Counted from the stretch's first letter, positions 30,912 to 41,720 are shown. The stretch is 64,000 bases of DNA from Harmothoe impar (GCA_947462335.1 OX381707.1:60241773-60305772), one strand, 5' to 3'. The notes: generated by a model from the letters alone, not told the origin. Program-made: numbers and translations.

Positions 30912-33629
30912 ATGGAGGGGAGAAGGAAGGCACTGTGGATAGCCTATATTGTGCTGGGGAGTATAATTTTGGCACCAGAAGGAGGCAACATATGTCCTAT
31001 TATACAAAGGATAGAATTGGGTGTCATAATGCAAAGTGGAAAGATCATAACTACCAGTGATGAATCCCACGTCACACAAGTATTCGTGGTGGAGATACCA
31101 GAAGTGAGACCACCAATGAATATAAGTAGCATATATGAACAATGTAAAGAAAACTTGGAAGGGTTATGTAACAATGCGAGCCAGAATAGGACACTGATAT
31201 ACGAAGACAGTTGTGATAATCTAAAGACAACAGAAACATGGATGGACGCTGCCACTCAGGAGCTGATAAATACGAGAAGGTCACTAGTGAGAAGGGTAAT
31301 GAAAGGAATAAGAAAAGAAGGAGAAGACATAACCAGAGACAAGAGAAATATCATAGCTGATGGATTCTACTGGATATTCGGATTTGGCAGGGCCGAGGAC
31401 ACGGCCAGAAATGAAAAGAAAATAGAGGTGTTAGAACGAGACACCAGGAGGATTAGTAATACACTAAGGAAGTTAGTGACCACAACAGACAAAACCTTCC
31501 AGGACATGCACGGAAAGATAGGAGAAATGAGTGACAGACAGAAGCAACTCAGAGACATGGTAATGAGTATAGACAGAAAAACTAGATATCTGTCTCATAA
31601 ACTCGGCATGCTGTCACTGGCACTATATCAGAAATCGATAGCGGATACCCATGAAAGCCTATTAATAAGGGTAAAGTGGGGATACATGCTACATCTATTG
31701 TATGAGATGATTAGGGTGGTGGAGCTGACCAGCGACCTGGAGGCCGCTAAAAACCACCACTTACCTGTGAGACTAATAGCCACTGAGGCGGTACAAGAGG
31801 CCATAAGGAATACCAACGATTACCTGAAAGAAAACTATCCACGCTTTAGGGTGGCATTCACCAACCCCAACTATTACTATGAGAACAGTTTTGTCGATAC
31901 GTATAGGGAAGGGGTCAGAGTGATGATCACGCTGGGTATACCGGTGATCTCAGAACAGCACTTATATTGCACCTATCAGGTAAGGGCGATACCGCTACCA
32001 GTGAGGCTGGAAGGAAAAGAGGCGGATGGCGCCATTATGACAGGATTACCAAAGGAAATAGCACTATCCATGAACGGACGATATTACATCACTGAGCCGG
32101 TGGTAAACTGGGCGAGGTGTCACGGGAACACCATTACGATCTGTCCAGACATCCCACATATGCGCAAAGTGTCAGAAACAGGGTGCATTGCAGCACTCAT
32201 TAGGAACGATAAAACGGGGGTGGAGGAGAGCTGCGATGTGGACTACATAATCAAACCACGCTTCCCGGCTCTGGCCATCCCCTTACAGGGAGGAAAGACA
32301 TTAGTGTCAGGGCCGGAGATAGAAGGACAACTACTATGCGGTTCCAGTCCGCCCGTGGTAATAGTAATTCACCACTTCGCAGTGATTAATATAGGCTGTG
32401 ATTGCGCATTTATGACGGCTGGGGCATGGATGCCCTACAGCCTTAGGGGATGTCACCGGGTTCAAATGGTGAATAACATATCATATATTATAAATGATTT
32501 GCTGAAAACAAAAACGTTCAAAAGGATAGGCTATAGAAAGACAACGTATGATGGGCACGAGATACAAGCATTACCGGAAGACCCGCTACCGCCTATGATT
32601 AGATCACAACTAGAACATAGGGCAGCATATACACGAGCCCCTGCCCATATCGCCTTGAATCAGCTAGAAGAAGCTGTAATAGAGGGAAGATTGGGTATGG
32701 ATGAGGGATTCGAGACTAAGATAGACGACGGAATACATCAACTAGCCGGGTATGGATCCTCCGGTATACTGTTGGCGGTGATAGCAGTTATAATAGTATG
32801 CTGTTGTTGTAACTATAAGCGGGTAATGACGGGGATGATGCTATCTACGGCAGGGTCGCAAGGTGTTCAAGCCGAGAAGCAGTGGGGCAACCAGGATATG
32901 GACGATACTCAAATGGATTGCCCGGAAACGGCAGACGAGTCATACTCCCAACTCACCTCTATGATAGTGATGCTAATATTGGCAATCATAGTAGCAATAT
33001 GGGCAATCAGAAAATGGAGGCAGGAAAAGAACAAGAAGCCGGCGGATGGGTTATACATACAAATGGCCTCCAAGAGACTAGTAGAGACAATACCGCTAGG
33101 GGAGAGTATTATGCCATTGGACCAAATATTCCAAAAGCCGGGAACAGCCCCATTAATCAAAGACGCCAATGTCAGCTATGCCTGTAAAGGACATGTTGCT
33201 AGGTTACATTGGGGTAGAGTGGTGTATGCGACGGAGATGGCATCAGGAGAGAGCGCCATACCACTACCGCTACCGACCACCATCAAGGTGAGTAAAACAT
33301 TAGCCAGAGTGCTCGAAGGGGACCACACTGAGGCGGTCATGGCGCGACTGCTGAGGTTTAGCGGCGGGGTGTCGTCGGCGGTTCCTGTGGATATGCCGAT
33401 GATATCAATGGCAGGATGGTCACCTTTAGGAAACCGCAGTATGGAGGTGCATAGTTTCAGAGGAGACGAACATAGAAGGGCCATACAAGAACTGAACATA
33501 AATGCCGCGACCAGGGAATTACCCAGAACCCCTATACAACAAGCGAAAAGAACAGGAGAAATAAGGCTAAATCCCACGGGGGCAGCCAATAGGGATCCAA
33601 TAGAGATATACCAGGAAGTACACGAGTAG
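30912..33629 (+). CDS. env: Env: class I fusion-glycoprotein-like protein (905 aa)
   Basis: Residues 1-21 form a signal peptide with a hydrophobic core (LWIAYIVLGSIIL). A furin-type site RDKR ends at residue 145 and is followed by a hydrophobic, Gly/Phe-rich segment (IIADGFYWIFGFG) like the fusion peptide of baculovirus F and errantivirus Env proteins. A heptad-rich helix follows at about 160-260. Cysteines cluster at about 350-520. Transmembrane segments lie at about 618-634, ending in CCCC, and 681-699. The roughly 205-residue tail after the second segment has no match I know and is far longer than a typical Env tail. It is presumed to mediate membrane fusion and cell entry of particles. 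The frame is intact. Confidence 0.82.
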   Translation: MEGRRKALWIAYIVLGSIILAPEGGNICPIIQRIELGVIMQSGKIITTSDESHVTQVFVVEIPEVRPPMNISSIYEQCKENLEGLCNNASQNRTLIYEDSCDNLKTTETWMDAATQELINTRRSLVRRVMKGIRKEGEDITRDKRNIIADGFYWIFGFGRAEDTARNEKKIEVLERDTRRISNTLRKLVTTTDKTFQDMHGKIGEMSDRQKQLRDMVMSIDRKTRYLSHKLGMLSLALYQKSIADTHESLLIRVKWGYMLHLLYEMIRVVELTSDLEAAKNHHLPVRLIATEAVQEAIRNTNDYLKENYPRFRVAFTNPNYYYENSFVDTYREGVRVMITLGIPVISEQHLYCTYQVRAIPLPVRLEGKEADGAIMTGLPKEIALSMNGRYYITEPVVNWARCHGNTITICPDIPHMRKVSETGCIAALIRNDKTGVEESCDVDYIIKPRFPALAIPLQGGKTLVSGPEIEGQLLCGSSPPVVIVIHHFAVINIGCDCAFMTAGAWMPYSLRGCHRVQMVNNISYIINDLLKTKTFKRIGYRKTTYDGHEIQALPEDPLPPMIRSQLEHRAAYTRAPAHIALNQLEEAVIEGRLGMDEGFETKIDDGIHQLAGYGSSGILLAVIAVIIVCCCCNYKRVMTGMMLSTAGSQGVQAEKQWGNQDMDDTQMDCPETADESYSQLTSMIVMLILAIIVAIWAIRKWRQEKNKKPADGLYIQMASKRLVETIPLGESIMPLDQIFQKPGTAPLIKDANVSYACKGHVARLHWGRVVYATEMASGESAIPLPLPTTIKVSKTLARVLEGDHTEAVMARLLRFSGGVSSAVPVDMPMISMAGWSPLGNRSMEVHSFRGDEHRRAIQELNINAATRELPRTPIQQAKRTGEIRLNPTGAANRDPIEIYQEVHE

Positions 33630-35250
33630 AGTTGCCGTGAGAACTAAAGAGACCAGGGAACTGAAAAGACATCCGATTAACCTGGTTCCCTCTTAACGAA
33701 ACTGACGGTAGAACATTACTAATCCTATGTTGAATCAATATATATAGATTCTCAGCGCTCACATAGGCAGCAAGGCGATTAATATGCCACAAACGGAATC
33801 TAACTATGGTTACTGGGGTGCAGTGACATACGGACAAAGACTTACGAAGAAGCCATACTTCGGCTTGTTACTATCCTATAAGCACCACTAGTAATCTGCC
33901 TTGTGTCACGGCCCCATGTTGATGCACAAAATTATACTGTCAGGGGTCGACACGGGTCAGGAATCTCGGAAACAGACTATGAAAGGCCAGAGAGCAGGAC
34001 TATCCTAGCTCGAGCCTAATTGCATCTATATCTACATATTTATCCAACAGACTATGAAAGGCCAGAGAGCAGGACTATCCTAGCTCGAGCCTAATTTGCA
34101 TCTATATCTACATATTTATCCAACAGACTATGAAAGGCCAGAGAGCAGGACTATCCTAGCTCGAGCCTAATTAGCATCTATATCTACATATTTATCCAAC
34201 AAGACTATGAAAGGCCAGAGAGCAGGACTATCCTAGCTCGAGCCTAATTAGCATCTATATCTACATATTTATCCAACAAGACTATGAAAGGCCAGAGAGC
34301 AGGACTATCCTAGCTCGAGCCTAATTAGCATCTATATCTACATATTTATCCAACAGACTATGAAAGGCCAGAGAGCAGGACTATCCTAACTCGAGCCTAA
34401 TTACATCTATATCTACATATTTATCCAACAGACTATGAAAGGCCAGAGAGCAGGACTATCCTAGCTCGAGCCTAATTAGCATCTATATCTACATATTTAT
34501 CCAACAAGACTATGAAAGGCCAGAGAGCAGGACTATCCTAGCTCGAGCCTAATTAGCATCTATATCTACATATTTATCCAACAGACTATGAAAGGCCAGA
34601 GAGCAGGACTATCCTAGCTCGAGCCTAATTTGCATCTATATCTACATATTTATCCAACAGACTATGAAAGGCCAGAGAGCAGGACTATCCTAGCTCGAGC
34701 CTAATTAGCATCTCTACCCAATTCGTTTCATCCATGAACTATGAAAGGCCAGAGAGCAGGGCTCACCCCGCTCGAGCCTAATCACAGTACATAAAATACA
34801 TGTTAAGCATATAAATAGATCATACTAAGAGGTGGTCAAGGTAAAAGCTTGCTAGAGCATAGAAAAGGGCAATAAGGGGATAAATAGACGTCAGAAGAAA
34901 GTAAAAAGCGTGAAAGAGTAGGGATAGCGCAGAAATAGTAAAAGTGGAGAAACGGGGCACAAAAAGAAAACAAGACAGGAAGCCTGCAGAACAGCCCAGA
35001 AACTAGAATTCAAAAGAAAAATGCAAAACATAAGCAACAAAAACATAGATTAGGAGAGAAAAGAGAAGCGAGAAAAAAGAAACAAGAAATAAAATAAGAA
35101 AAGCAAAGAAGACCATTCAGAAACCAAAGGAGAGAAAGAAAAGTAAACAGAAGTAGAATAGAGGCAAAATAGAAGCAAAGTAAAAGAAAAGGTGAGATCC
35201 AGAAAGGACGATTCGTATATAACACGAATCTACGGGGGACCCCCCTGTCC
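33630..35250 (+). other. 3' untranslated region of the element
   Basis: No plus-strand ORF is present. It contains the 76-bp tandem array (33972-34782), then a purine-rich A/G stretch (about 34860-35200), and two short palindromes just before the LTR: gattcg...cgaatc at about 35210-35230 and gggggacccccc at 35234-35245. A conventional polypurine tract directly before the LTR is not seen. Confidence 0.6.
33972..34782 (+). repeat. Tandem array of about 76 bp, 11 units
   Basis: Eleven near-identical units share ctatgaaaggccagagagca. The first ten continue with an inverted-repeat core (aggactatcct) and the palindrome gctcgagc; the last unit diverges. Spacing is 75-77 bp. Units differ by one or two bases (for example taattgcat, taatttgcat and taattagcat). 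The array lies between env and the 3' LTR. A structural or packaging/export RNA role is possible but unproven. Confidence 0.9.
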
Positions 35251-37165
35251 TGGGTTATAGTGGAAAACTAAAGAAGAGCAAAAAAGGTTTGGAGGATATA
35301 TTTATTGATTGATAAATAATGTATAATATAACATAAGGGAACGGGCGAAACTGTACATATATATGTATGAATATGTATGGGTATAGTAGATATACATTGA
35401 ATAAGTGGGGGGGAAGCAGTACACTTTAAGATACAAGTACAGTGAGATTAATATAATAAGAGAAAAGAAAGTCGTCGCATACATTAAGTCACATGTAAAT
35501 CAGGCAAGCCCAGTACGCGGGCCACGCAGTAAATAACGAATATAAGGAACATGTGTAAATAATGTTATAAGGTCCTGTAATGGTAGACTTGGCCACAATA
35601 AGAGTCAAAGTTATATGGACTAAATGTATTCAGCTCTGTGGCCAGGGTCTAGAGCCCGAGCAGGAAAGCAACAAATAAACTAGGATCCGGGCTGACACAG
35701 CTGGTGGGAAAGATAACAGCGGTATAAAATCCAGGTCAGGAGATAGGTTAAGATCGGGAAGACGAACGGCGAATGGGGAACGCGGCCTCAGCGATGGGAG
35801 CAAGTAGTACAGGCAAATGGGGCTATGCGTCGGGGTTAAAATCCATATGGCCAGGACGTCCGTGGCCGGGGTCTTCGAGAACAGCATGTGGGGTAGGTAG
35901 TGGAGGAGGCGGTTAACCAGGGCCTCAGGGGCAGCATGTGGGGTAGCTGGTGAAGGAGGCGATCACTAGGGCCTCGAGAACAGCATGGGGGGTAGGCGAC
36001 GACACAGGCTGAAGGCCGGCCCCGAACACAACATGGCCACGACCATCCCCTGCCTAATTTATTCAGGATGGTCTTGAGTAGGGCCGCCTAATGGCCAATC
36101 AATAGAGATGAGAGATGACGCTGACAAACAGTCAATAGGTGCTGGGTGTGGTCATGAAGGGAAGCTGAAATAAAGTAAAAGAAACAAGTATAAGCCTGGG
36201 GGGAAAGGAAAGCGCAGTCAGTTATCAGTGAGCGTTTGGGGAGTACGATCAAGGAGACCAGATGGCACTGTGTAACTCCTGAGGAGTATGTGTGTGGTTC
36301 TAAAGGTTTAACATCGGTTTAACATTGACTAACAACGGTCTTGTGATCTAGACGTTGGGAAATATGGATCATTGGAATCTGTGCATTTAGGTATAACGTT
36401 TCAATTGGAGTTATGATGTAACGACATTGCCACCGGAATTATACATTGAGTGTTCTATTCACATGCCAACCTGGAGTCCTGTATTCTGGAGAGAACCATG
36501 GAGTTAGTGATACAGTATACCGGTTTTATAAGTATGGAGCTGGAAAGCCAATTGTTTAGACTGGCCGACCTGATGAATTGGAAACTGATAGTATGTGTAT
36601 ATCCCGGATCCATAGTGGTGACCGGAGAGTAACCATTAGATTGCACCTGTGTTCTCGTAAAACCGCTATCAGATCCGTCGGTATTGTAGAGGAGCGTATA
36701 AGGTCGTCCCCGAGACAGGTTGACGATTATGATGTGTACATATAATAACCTAATTGAAATCAGGTTGAAAGTATTTATTGGTTGATTGCGTGGAGACTTA
36801 TACATTCTGGATTCCCTAAAGGATTCCTGCTGGATATTTATATGTATACTTTGCCTTGACTAAGGCCGTCGCGTATAATTATCAATGCAAGCCCTGGAGC
36901 TAAATGCTAGAAATGATGTACATATCTCTATATATATGAAGGGAAGGCTGTGATTATAATATAAACCTGTGAAAGTGCTCTATATATATACTATAACATC
37001 CACAACATCAAATAAAGCTGGATCTCACTACCCTTGCGTTATCCTTGGGCGGAAGCCTACCTCTGACTAGTTTACCCCATAGAGTAAGAGCGTAGAAGGC
37101 GAATGTTGGACCCCATTTAAGTATACTAAAACGCTATGTTTGTATAGGACATTAACTATAGCCCA
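35251..37165 (+). repeat. 3' LTR
   Basis: 1,915 bp, matching the 5' LTR at an offset of 19,705 with four transitions seen (35501, 35555, 35626, 36474). The AATAAA signal is at 37011-37016. The 3' end CCCA is followed by the target duplicate gctt at 37166-37169. Confidence 0.93.
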
Positions 37166-39916
37166 GCTTCCTCCCCTGAAGACCTGTGATTACAGTGAAT
37201 TCCTGAATATTTCACTAGAATTTTTTTTTTCTAATAAAAAAAAACCCAGCAGGGGTGGGGCCCAGACCCCCCAGATTTCCCCTGTTAGTCCACCATTGTC
37301 TGATATTCCGGTTATCTAATTTTGGGGAAAAATTTGATTTTTCACTCTAAAATCGTTAATAATTGTCTGATTTATGGCCAAAAAAGAAAAAAAAAAAAAA
37401 AAAAAAAAATCGCCATTTTTGTCTTGGTAGACCCGGTCGGGTGACTGGAAACAAACCTTTTTTTTTTTTGGCCTGATAACATCATACTTGAATGGCCCCT
37501 TAAATATGAGAAAATGAGTGCATGTATATTATGGCAACGCTGCATCTTTGCTAGCAATACGTGTTCTTGTATATACAATAACAAAACAATACAAAGTTGA
37601 TTATTTTGTTCTGTGTCTCATAAAGGTATAGGGTAGCACTCCCTCCCCCTGACACTCCTTTGGTGATTCTGTAAAGCATTTGGCAATATCAGAGGTGGGG
37701 ACTTTTAGCAGTCGTACTCTGTGTCTTGCACCAGGAAGTGTGGCCTGCTTGAGCTCCGGGTCTCCAATTAAGCGCCGGGGTAAAGTAGTATTAACAATGT
37801 GTTAAGGCACTAAAGTGGTCTTGAAGTGCTGGTTTTGTGTATTATATAGCTGTCCGTACATCTGCATGGCTAGTACTAATATCATTAAAGACACACTAAC
37901 TAGTTTTACATCTTTCCAACATCTACTACACATGTAGTGCAATTAGTGCCAATAGATCTAAAGTAATACTAATCATGTAAATACAGAACACGACCATAGT
38001 ATGGAGTTAGTATATTGTATAACTTTACATGAGTATAACCTGACATGAGAATGACTTGCTCATGGATCCCATGCTGCCCCATTTCCACCCTACGTATAAA
38101 CACAGTGTCTGGCTGGACCAAACAAACCAGATAGAGAGGAAGGCAAGCCGGCCTGCTGATAGTGTGTTGGATATCGTCCGTGTAGCCATATAGCCCTCCT
38201 CCAGGGTGTGTGTTACTCCTCTGACCCAGTTACTGTGGACAACCTACTACTCTGGTGCTGGAGGAACCAGCCAACATGGACAAAAATACCACCATCATGC
38301 CATCAAACAGACTGCATCATGGGGAACCTGTTAGATGCCAGTCAGAGAGGGGATGCTAGGCTGGTCACCGTCACTGTATTAATGTTAAAAGTTCACCAAC
38401 TCACTACTAGTCCTATCACCTGTCAATTACAACGTTTATATTATAACAGTGCAAACTGGAGTATTATGAGTAGAGACTTTACCAGAGGGTGTGGGGAATC
38501 GTATAAATTGCATTGATTTTCTCAAGAGGAGGCTCCGAGAGTTTGCAGAGTTTAGGGATGATTAAAGGGATAAAAAGAGAAGGTGTGTTTCAGGTTAAAT
38601 GGTCTAAAGTAAGTCGGATGGACCCTCAACTCGACTCTCATATACTAAGCCCCAAAGTAGCCAAAAGTAGTGTTTCTTTTTCAAAATGGTATGAACATTT
38701 CTAGGGTTGGCCACATTTTGCTAGATAAGCTTGGATAGATAGGGTAACAGCTTTTATTCTTTTTGACCCTATCTAGGCCTATAGTCAATTGTAAGTAAAT
38801 ATAATAATAATAGTTAATTTCAGGATAACTTAGGTTTAAACGAGCCAAACGTCAAGTGTCACTGACTAGAGGGTACGGGCTGGTCTTGAAGTGTCGTCAC
38901 CAAATGGTGTGTACATTTGTATAGGACATAAGAATCTGCCGAAAAAAGTGACAGGGGTCTTGAAAATGTTTTAAATGTGCCACGCCATTTCTGAACGTTT
39001 CTTTCTTCATGAATGCGATTACTTTATTCTTGTTCTCTTCTACATGTATAGTATTTTGGGTTTAGCTTTAACCTGGGTCTAAGCACGCCCGGTACAAATT
39101 GGACACCTTGTTCGTGCTTTCCCTTTTGGTATAGAGGTGGAGTTGGGGGCTTATCCTACTTCAGAGATGCCATTCCCTTGAAGGAAAACCTTCCGTTATT
39201 GTAATACAATGCAGGATCTCCGCCATTTGTAGAAATAATTATGGCAGTTTATAACAATGCCCCCAACGTAATGCCCCATTGTATTTCCACAAAATAAGCT
39301 TGGGAAAATAAAACCTATTTCAGCAATATTACGGAATTTTCTTGAGCGTGAGAAAACACCCTCTTGACTGCAAGAAATTAGCACCCGGGTCCAAAACGCG
39401 GATGGTGTTTGTTGATGGGGTTGAGTGCAGAGACCGGCGGTTTGACACAGTCTAGGAGTCCCCTAGCGTCACCCACGCGCGGCCTGTGGAAACACAGCAG
39501 TCGGCCGATGACCCAGATAACCACGAGCAGATGTGAGCAGAGCACAGACCTGGCCTCCAGTCGACGTGATCTACTCTATTATATAACTCATCCTACCAGT
39601 CCCCACCTCTGAGGAATCACCCATTTCCCATAGAGATCTGAACAATATGGTCGCTGCTAAACTCTAAAACACACAACAATTAGGTTCTGCTGGTTATTTA
39701 ATTGTTGTGACTCATGTCATAGCCATGGCCTGTGGAGCATCTTAACACTGGGTAGAAACTAGGTCAGATACATGGCGAGCAGCCCAGACAAATGCATGGG
39801 CGATGCACAAGTCCTCACCAGACTAAAACACTGCCTTGATAATATAACACTTTGAATCATGGTGGCAAGCTTATACTTCATTGAGATTTCTGTAGCGCGG
39901 AGGGGGTGAGACTTAC
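37166..39916. other. DNA between the LTR element and the signal-peptide exon
   Basis: It holds the right part of the interrupted MITE (to 37473), including a long A-run at 37383-37409. I see no reliable gene. Around 38319 an MGNLLDASQRGDARLV peptide recalls an ankyrin-type N-terminus, but it lacks a good splice donor. Confidence 0.45.
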
Positions 39917-39977
39917 CTGTTTGAGCAGAGACCATGGAGAGACACAGGAGGAGGCAGGTGATGAGAGATAGCACCAT
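39917..39977 (-). CDS. First coding exon of a secreted or membrane host gene (signal peptide)
   Basis: The ATG at 39977 (minus strand) starts a 20-residue hydrophobic leader (MVLSLITCLLLCLSMVSAQT) with a typical signal-peptide core and an Ala-Gln cleavage context. It is followed at once by a perfect donor, CAG|GTAAGT (39912-39919). The exon ends in phase 1. Upstream is a GC-rich, CpG-containing stretch (about 40000-40090), consistent with a promoter and 5' UTR. The next exon is on the left; the best candidate seen is 1418-1632. The rest of the protein is outside what I can identify. Confidence 0.62.
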
Positions 39978-39999
39978 GGTGCCCCTTCCCCTGTCAGGA

Positions 40000-40100
40000 G
40001 GTGCGGCCCGTCTCAGCCTGTCGCTGGCCGGGCCTGCTCCCGGGGCCGGGCCGGGGCCGGGCGGGGAGAGGGGCCGGGCCGTGTGATACCGTTGTGTGGG
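40000..40100 (-). promoter_or_regulatory. GC-rich 5' UTR/promoter region of the signal-peptide gene
   Basis: It consists of repeated ccggggccggg words with several CpGs, just upstream of the ATG at 39977. It stands out from the surrounding AT-rich DNA. No TATA box is obvious. Confidence 0.4.
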
Positions 40101-40681
40101 CATCTCCCTCAGCAGCCCTTACTACTGCTATAGCAGAACGAGTGGTAGGATCCTGCTGTGGTGGTGGTGGTACCCCCCTCCTCCAGCACCTAATGCCACA
40201 GCCTCACTGCTGGACTGTCTGCTATAGCCACAACAACGTACACCAACCATGGTCACAGCCCCACATTACACCTTCACTGTACTGAGGAGGCCTGCTGGAG
40301 ATCCTGTAGAGCTAACCCATGCCTCCTCCCGTACCTAATAGTGGTAGCTGCGTCTATCCAGCCCAGGCAGACGACTTTCGTACTACTCCTCCCAATGTAG
40401 CCGAGTACTACTCCTCTCCTTTTATAACTTCCTCCAGGCAGACGTAATCACCAATGGATTAGGTACTATCCTCTGAATCCCGAGGATTGGTTTAGTATCT
40501 CCTAACAGACTTGTATCCAGGACTCAGTGTATACAGCTATATATCTAGGTCCCTATAGCATGAACGTGAAGTGGGGATGACTACTACTCTGTGGTAGCCC
40601 CCACAGATGTGCTACTGGAGCAGTGGTAACACAGCACTGGTGGTGCTGGTGGTGGGTGGAGGTTGGGGATAGTGTTGCCTC

Positions 40682-40687
40682 GTCGTC
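40682..40687. repeat. Target site duplication, left (gtcgtc)
   Basis: It is identical to bases 50069-50074 immediately outside the right terminal repeat. Six bases is the Polinton target-duplication length. Confidence 0.88.
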
Positions 40688-41110
40688 AGTAGTATAGTAT
40701 GTATCGGAACGGGACTATAGTTAAGTACTGTTTATTACTCAATCGACATGCAGCCAATCAGAGGCCTCCATTTGGTCACGTGACCGGAAGTGACCTACTT
40801 AGGGGATTAGTGGTGACGTCACGTGACCTAGTTAGCCAATCAGAGGCCTCCATTTGGTCACGTGACCGGAAGTGACCTACTTAGGGGATTAGCGGTGCAT
40901 TCTGGGTAACCCTGAAGCCAATCAGAGGCCTCCATTGGGTGACCGGAAGTGACCTACTTAGGGGATGGTGCATTCTGGGTAACCTACTGACCTACTTAGG
41001 GGACCGGAAGTGACGTCACATGACCTAATGGCCAACCGGAAGTGACCTCATTGAGGATCACGTGACCGGAAGTGACCTGATTGATCACGTGACCGGAAGA
41101 AGAAGAAGAA
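40688..41110 (+). repeat. Left terminal inverted repeat
   Basis: The outer 300 bases or so mirror 49760-50068 closely. It holds three direct copies of an agccaatcagaggcctcca unit (40752, 40834, 40916), each followed by accggaagtgacctacttag. The inner part is rearranged relative to the right TIR and runs into an (aag)n tract of about 15 units at 41098-41142, against 4 units on the right. Confidence 0.88.
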
Positions 41111-41114
41111 GAAG

Positions 41115-41145
<31 letters not shown>

Positions 41146-41570
41146 GACGTCACGCGACTTAATGAAGAGATGAGCGTCTTTAAGGGGTCACGGGCTTTAA
41201 AATGTGATATCTTTTTTTTTGGAGGAGGAGGCGAGTCTCTTATTTTTTTTCGGTAAACTAATAAAAAACACTACGATATAAGTTTTTTTTTCATTTTTTT
41301 CATTTTTTATTGTTTTACGAGCGACTGGAAGTGACTTATTGAACTAGGTAGAAGCGTTCTTTAGAGTGTATAAGGGGGGGGAGGGGAGGGGAGGGGGGGA
41401 GGGGGGCTTCTTTAAGATGCATGGGGAGGGGGGCGCTTTTAGGATGCATGGGGCGGGTGGTGGGGGGGGAGGGGGGGAGGGGGGAGGGGGGCACTCTAGG
41501 GGGGTGGGGGAGCACTCTAAGGGGCGTTTGTCTCTTTTAAGAAAAAAAGAAAAGAAAAAGATTTCAATCG

Positions 41571-41612
41571 AGAGACACGCTTCTTCCTCTCGAGAGGAAG
41601 AAGCGTGTCTCT
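41571..41612. other. Perfect 42-bp palindrome
   Basis: Bases 41571-41612 read the same on both strands, centred on CTCGAG. It lies about 110 bases beyond the stop of the death-domain gene, just before a minus-strand AATAAA (41618-41623). As RNA it would form a very stable hairpin close to that gene's 3' end. Confidence 0.85.
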
Positions 41613-41617
41613 TCGTT

Positions 41618-41623
41618 TTTATT
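41618..41623 (-). terminator. Polyadenylation signal of the death-domain gene
   Basis: TTTATT on the plus strand gives AATAAA on the minus strand, about 100 bases downstream of the stop at 41721. Confidence 0.5.
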
Positions 41624-41720
41624 TTGTTTATCACGTGCTGCGATGAGGCGATCAGCTGCGACTGGAGGAAGTGACACTTTAAGAGATCGCGCGTCTTAAT
41701 TGTTATGATATTTTTTTTTT

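Larger units (their letters stand above)
15546..37165 (+). mobile_element. Giant env-bearing Ty3/gypsy-type LTR retroelement, 21.6 kb
   Basis: It is bounded by two 1,915-bp LTRs (TGGGTTATAG...CTATAGCCCA) and a 4-bp target duplication, gctt, at 15542-15545 and 37166-37169. In order on the plus strand: leader frame, gag, pol with protease-RT-RNaseH-integrase, pol-frame extension, a zinc-finger ORF, four further ORFs, env. One long ORF lies on the minus strand between the last small ORF and env. The domain order with integrase last is that of Ty3/gypsy (Metaviridae). Env plus many extra ORFs give a retrovirus-like layout, and the length is well above the usual 5-10 kb. Only four LTR differences, all transitions, suggest recent insertion. 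Two in-frame stops may or may not be disabling. Confidence 0.93.

Noticed and set aside
33972..34782. CRISPR-like array
   Set aside because: The units are adjacent tandem copies without unique spacers, and they lie inside a eukaryotic LTR element.
38208..38516. A peptide MGNLLDASQRGDARLV at 38319 resembling an ankyrin-repeat N-terminus
   Set aside because: There is no good splice donor after it, no second repeat and no nearby exon on the same strand. It is too short to call.
41062..41256. Poly-Arg frame across the left TIR
   Set aside because: It is a translation of the (aag)n microsatellite.
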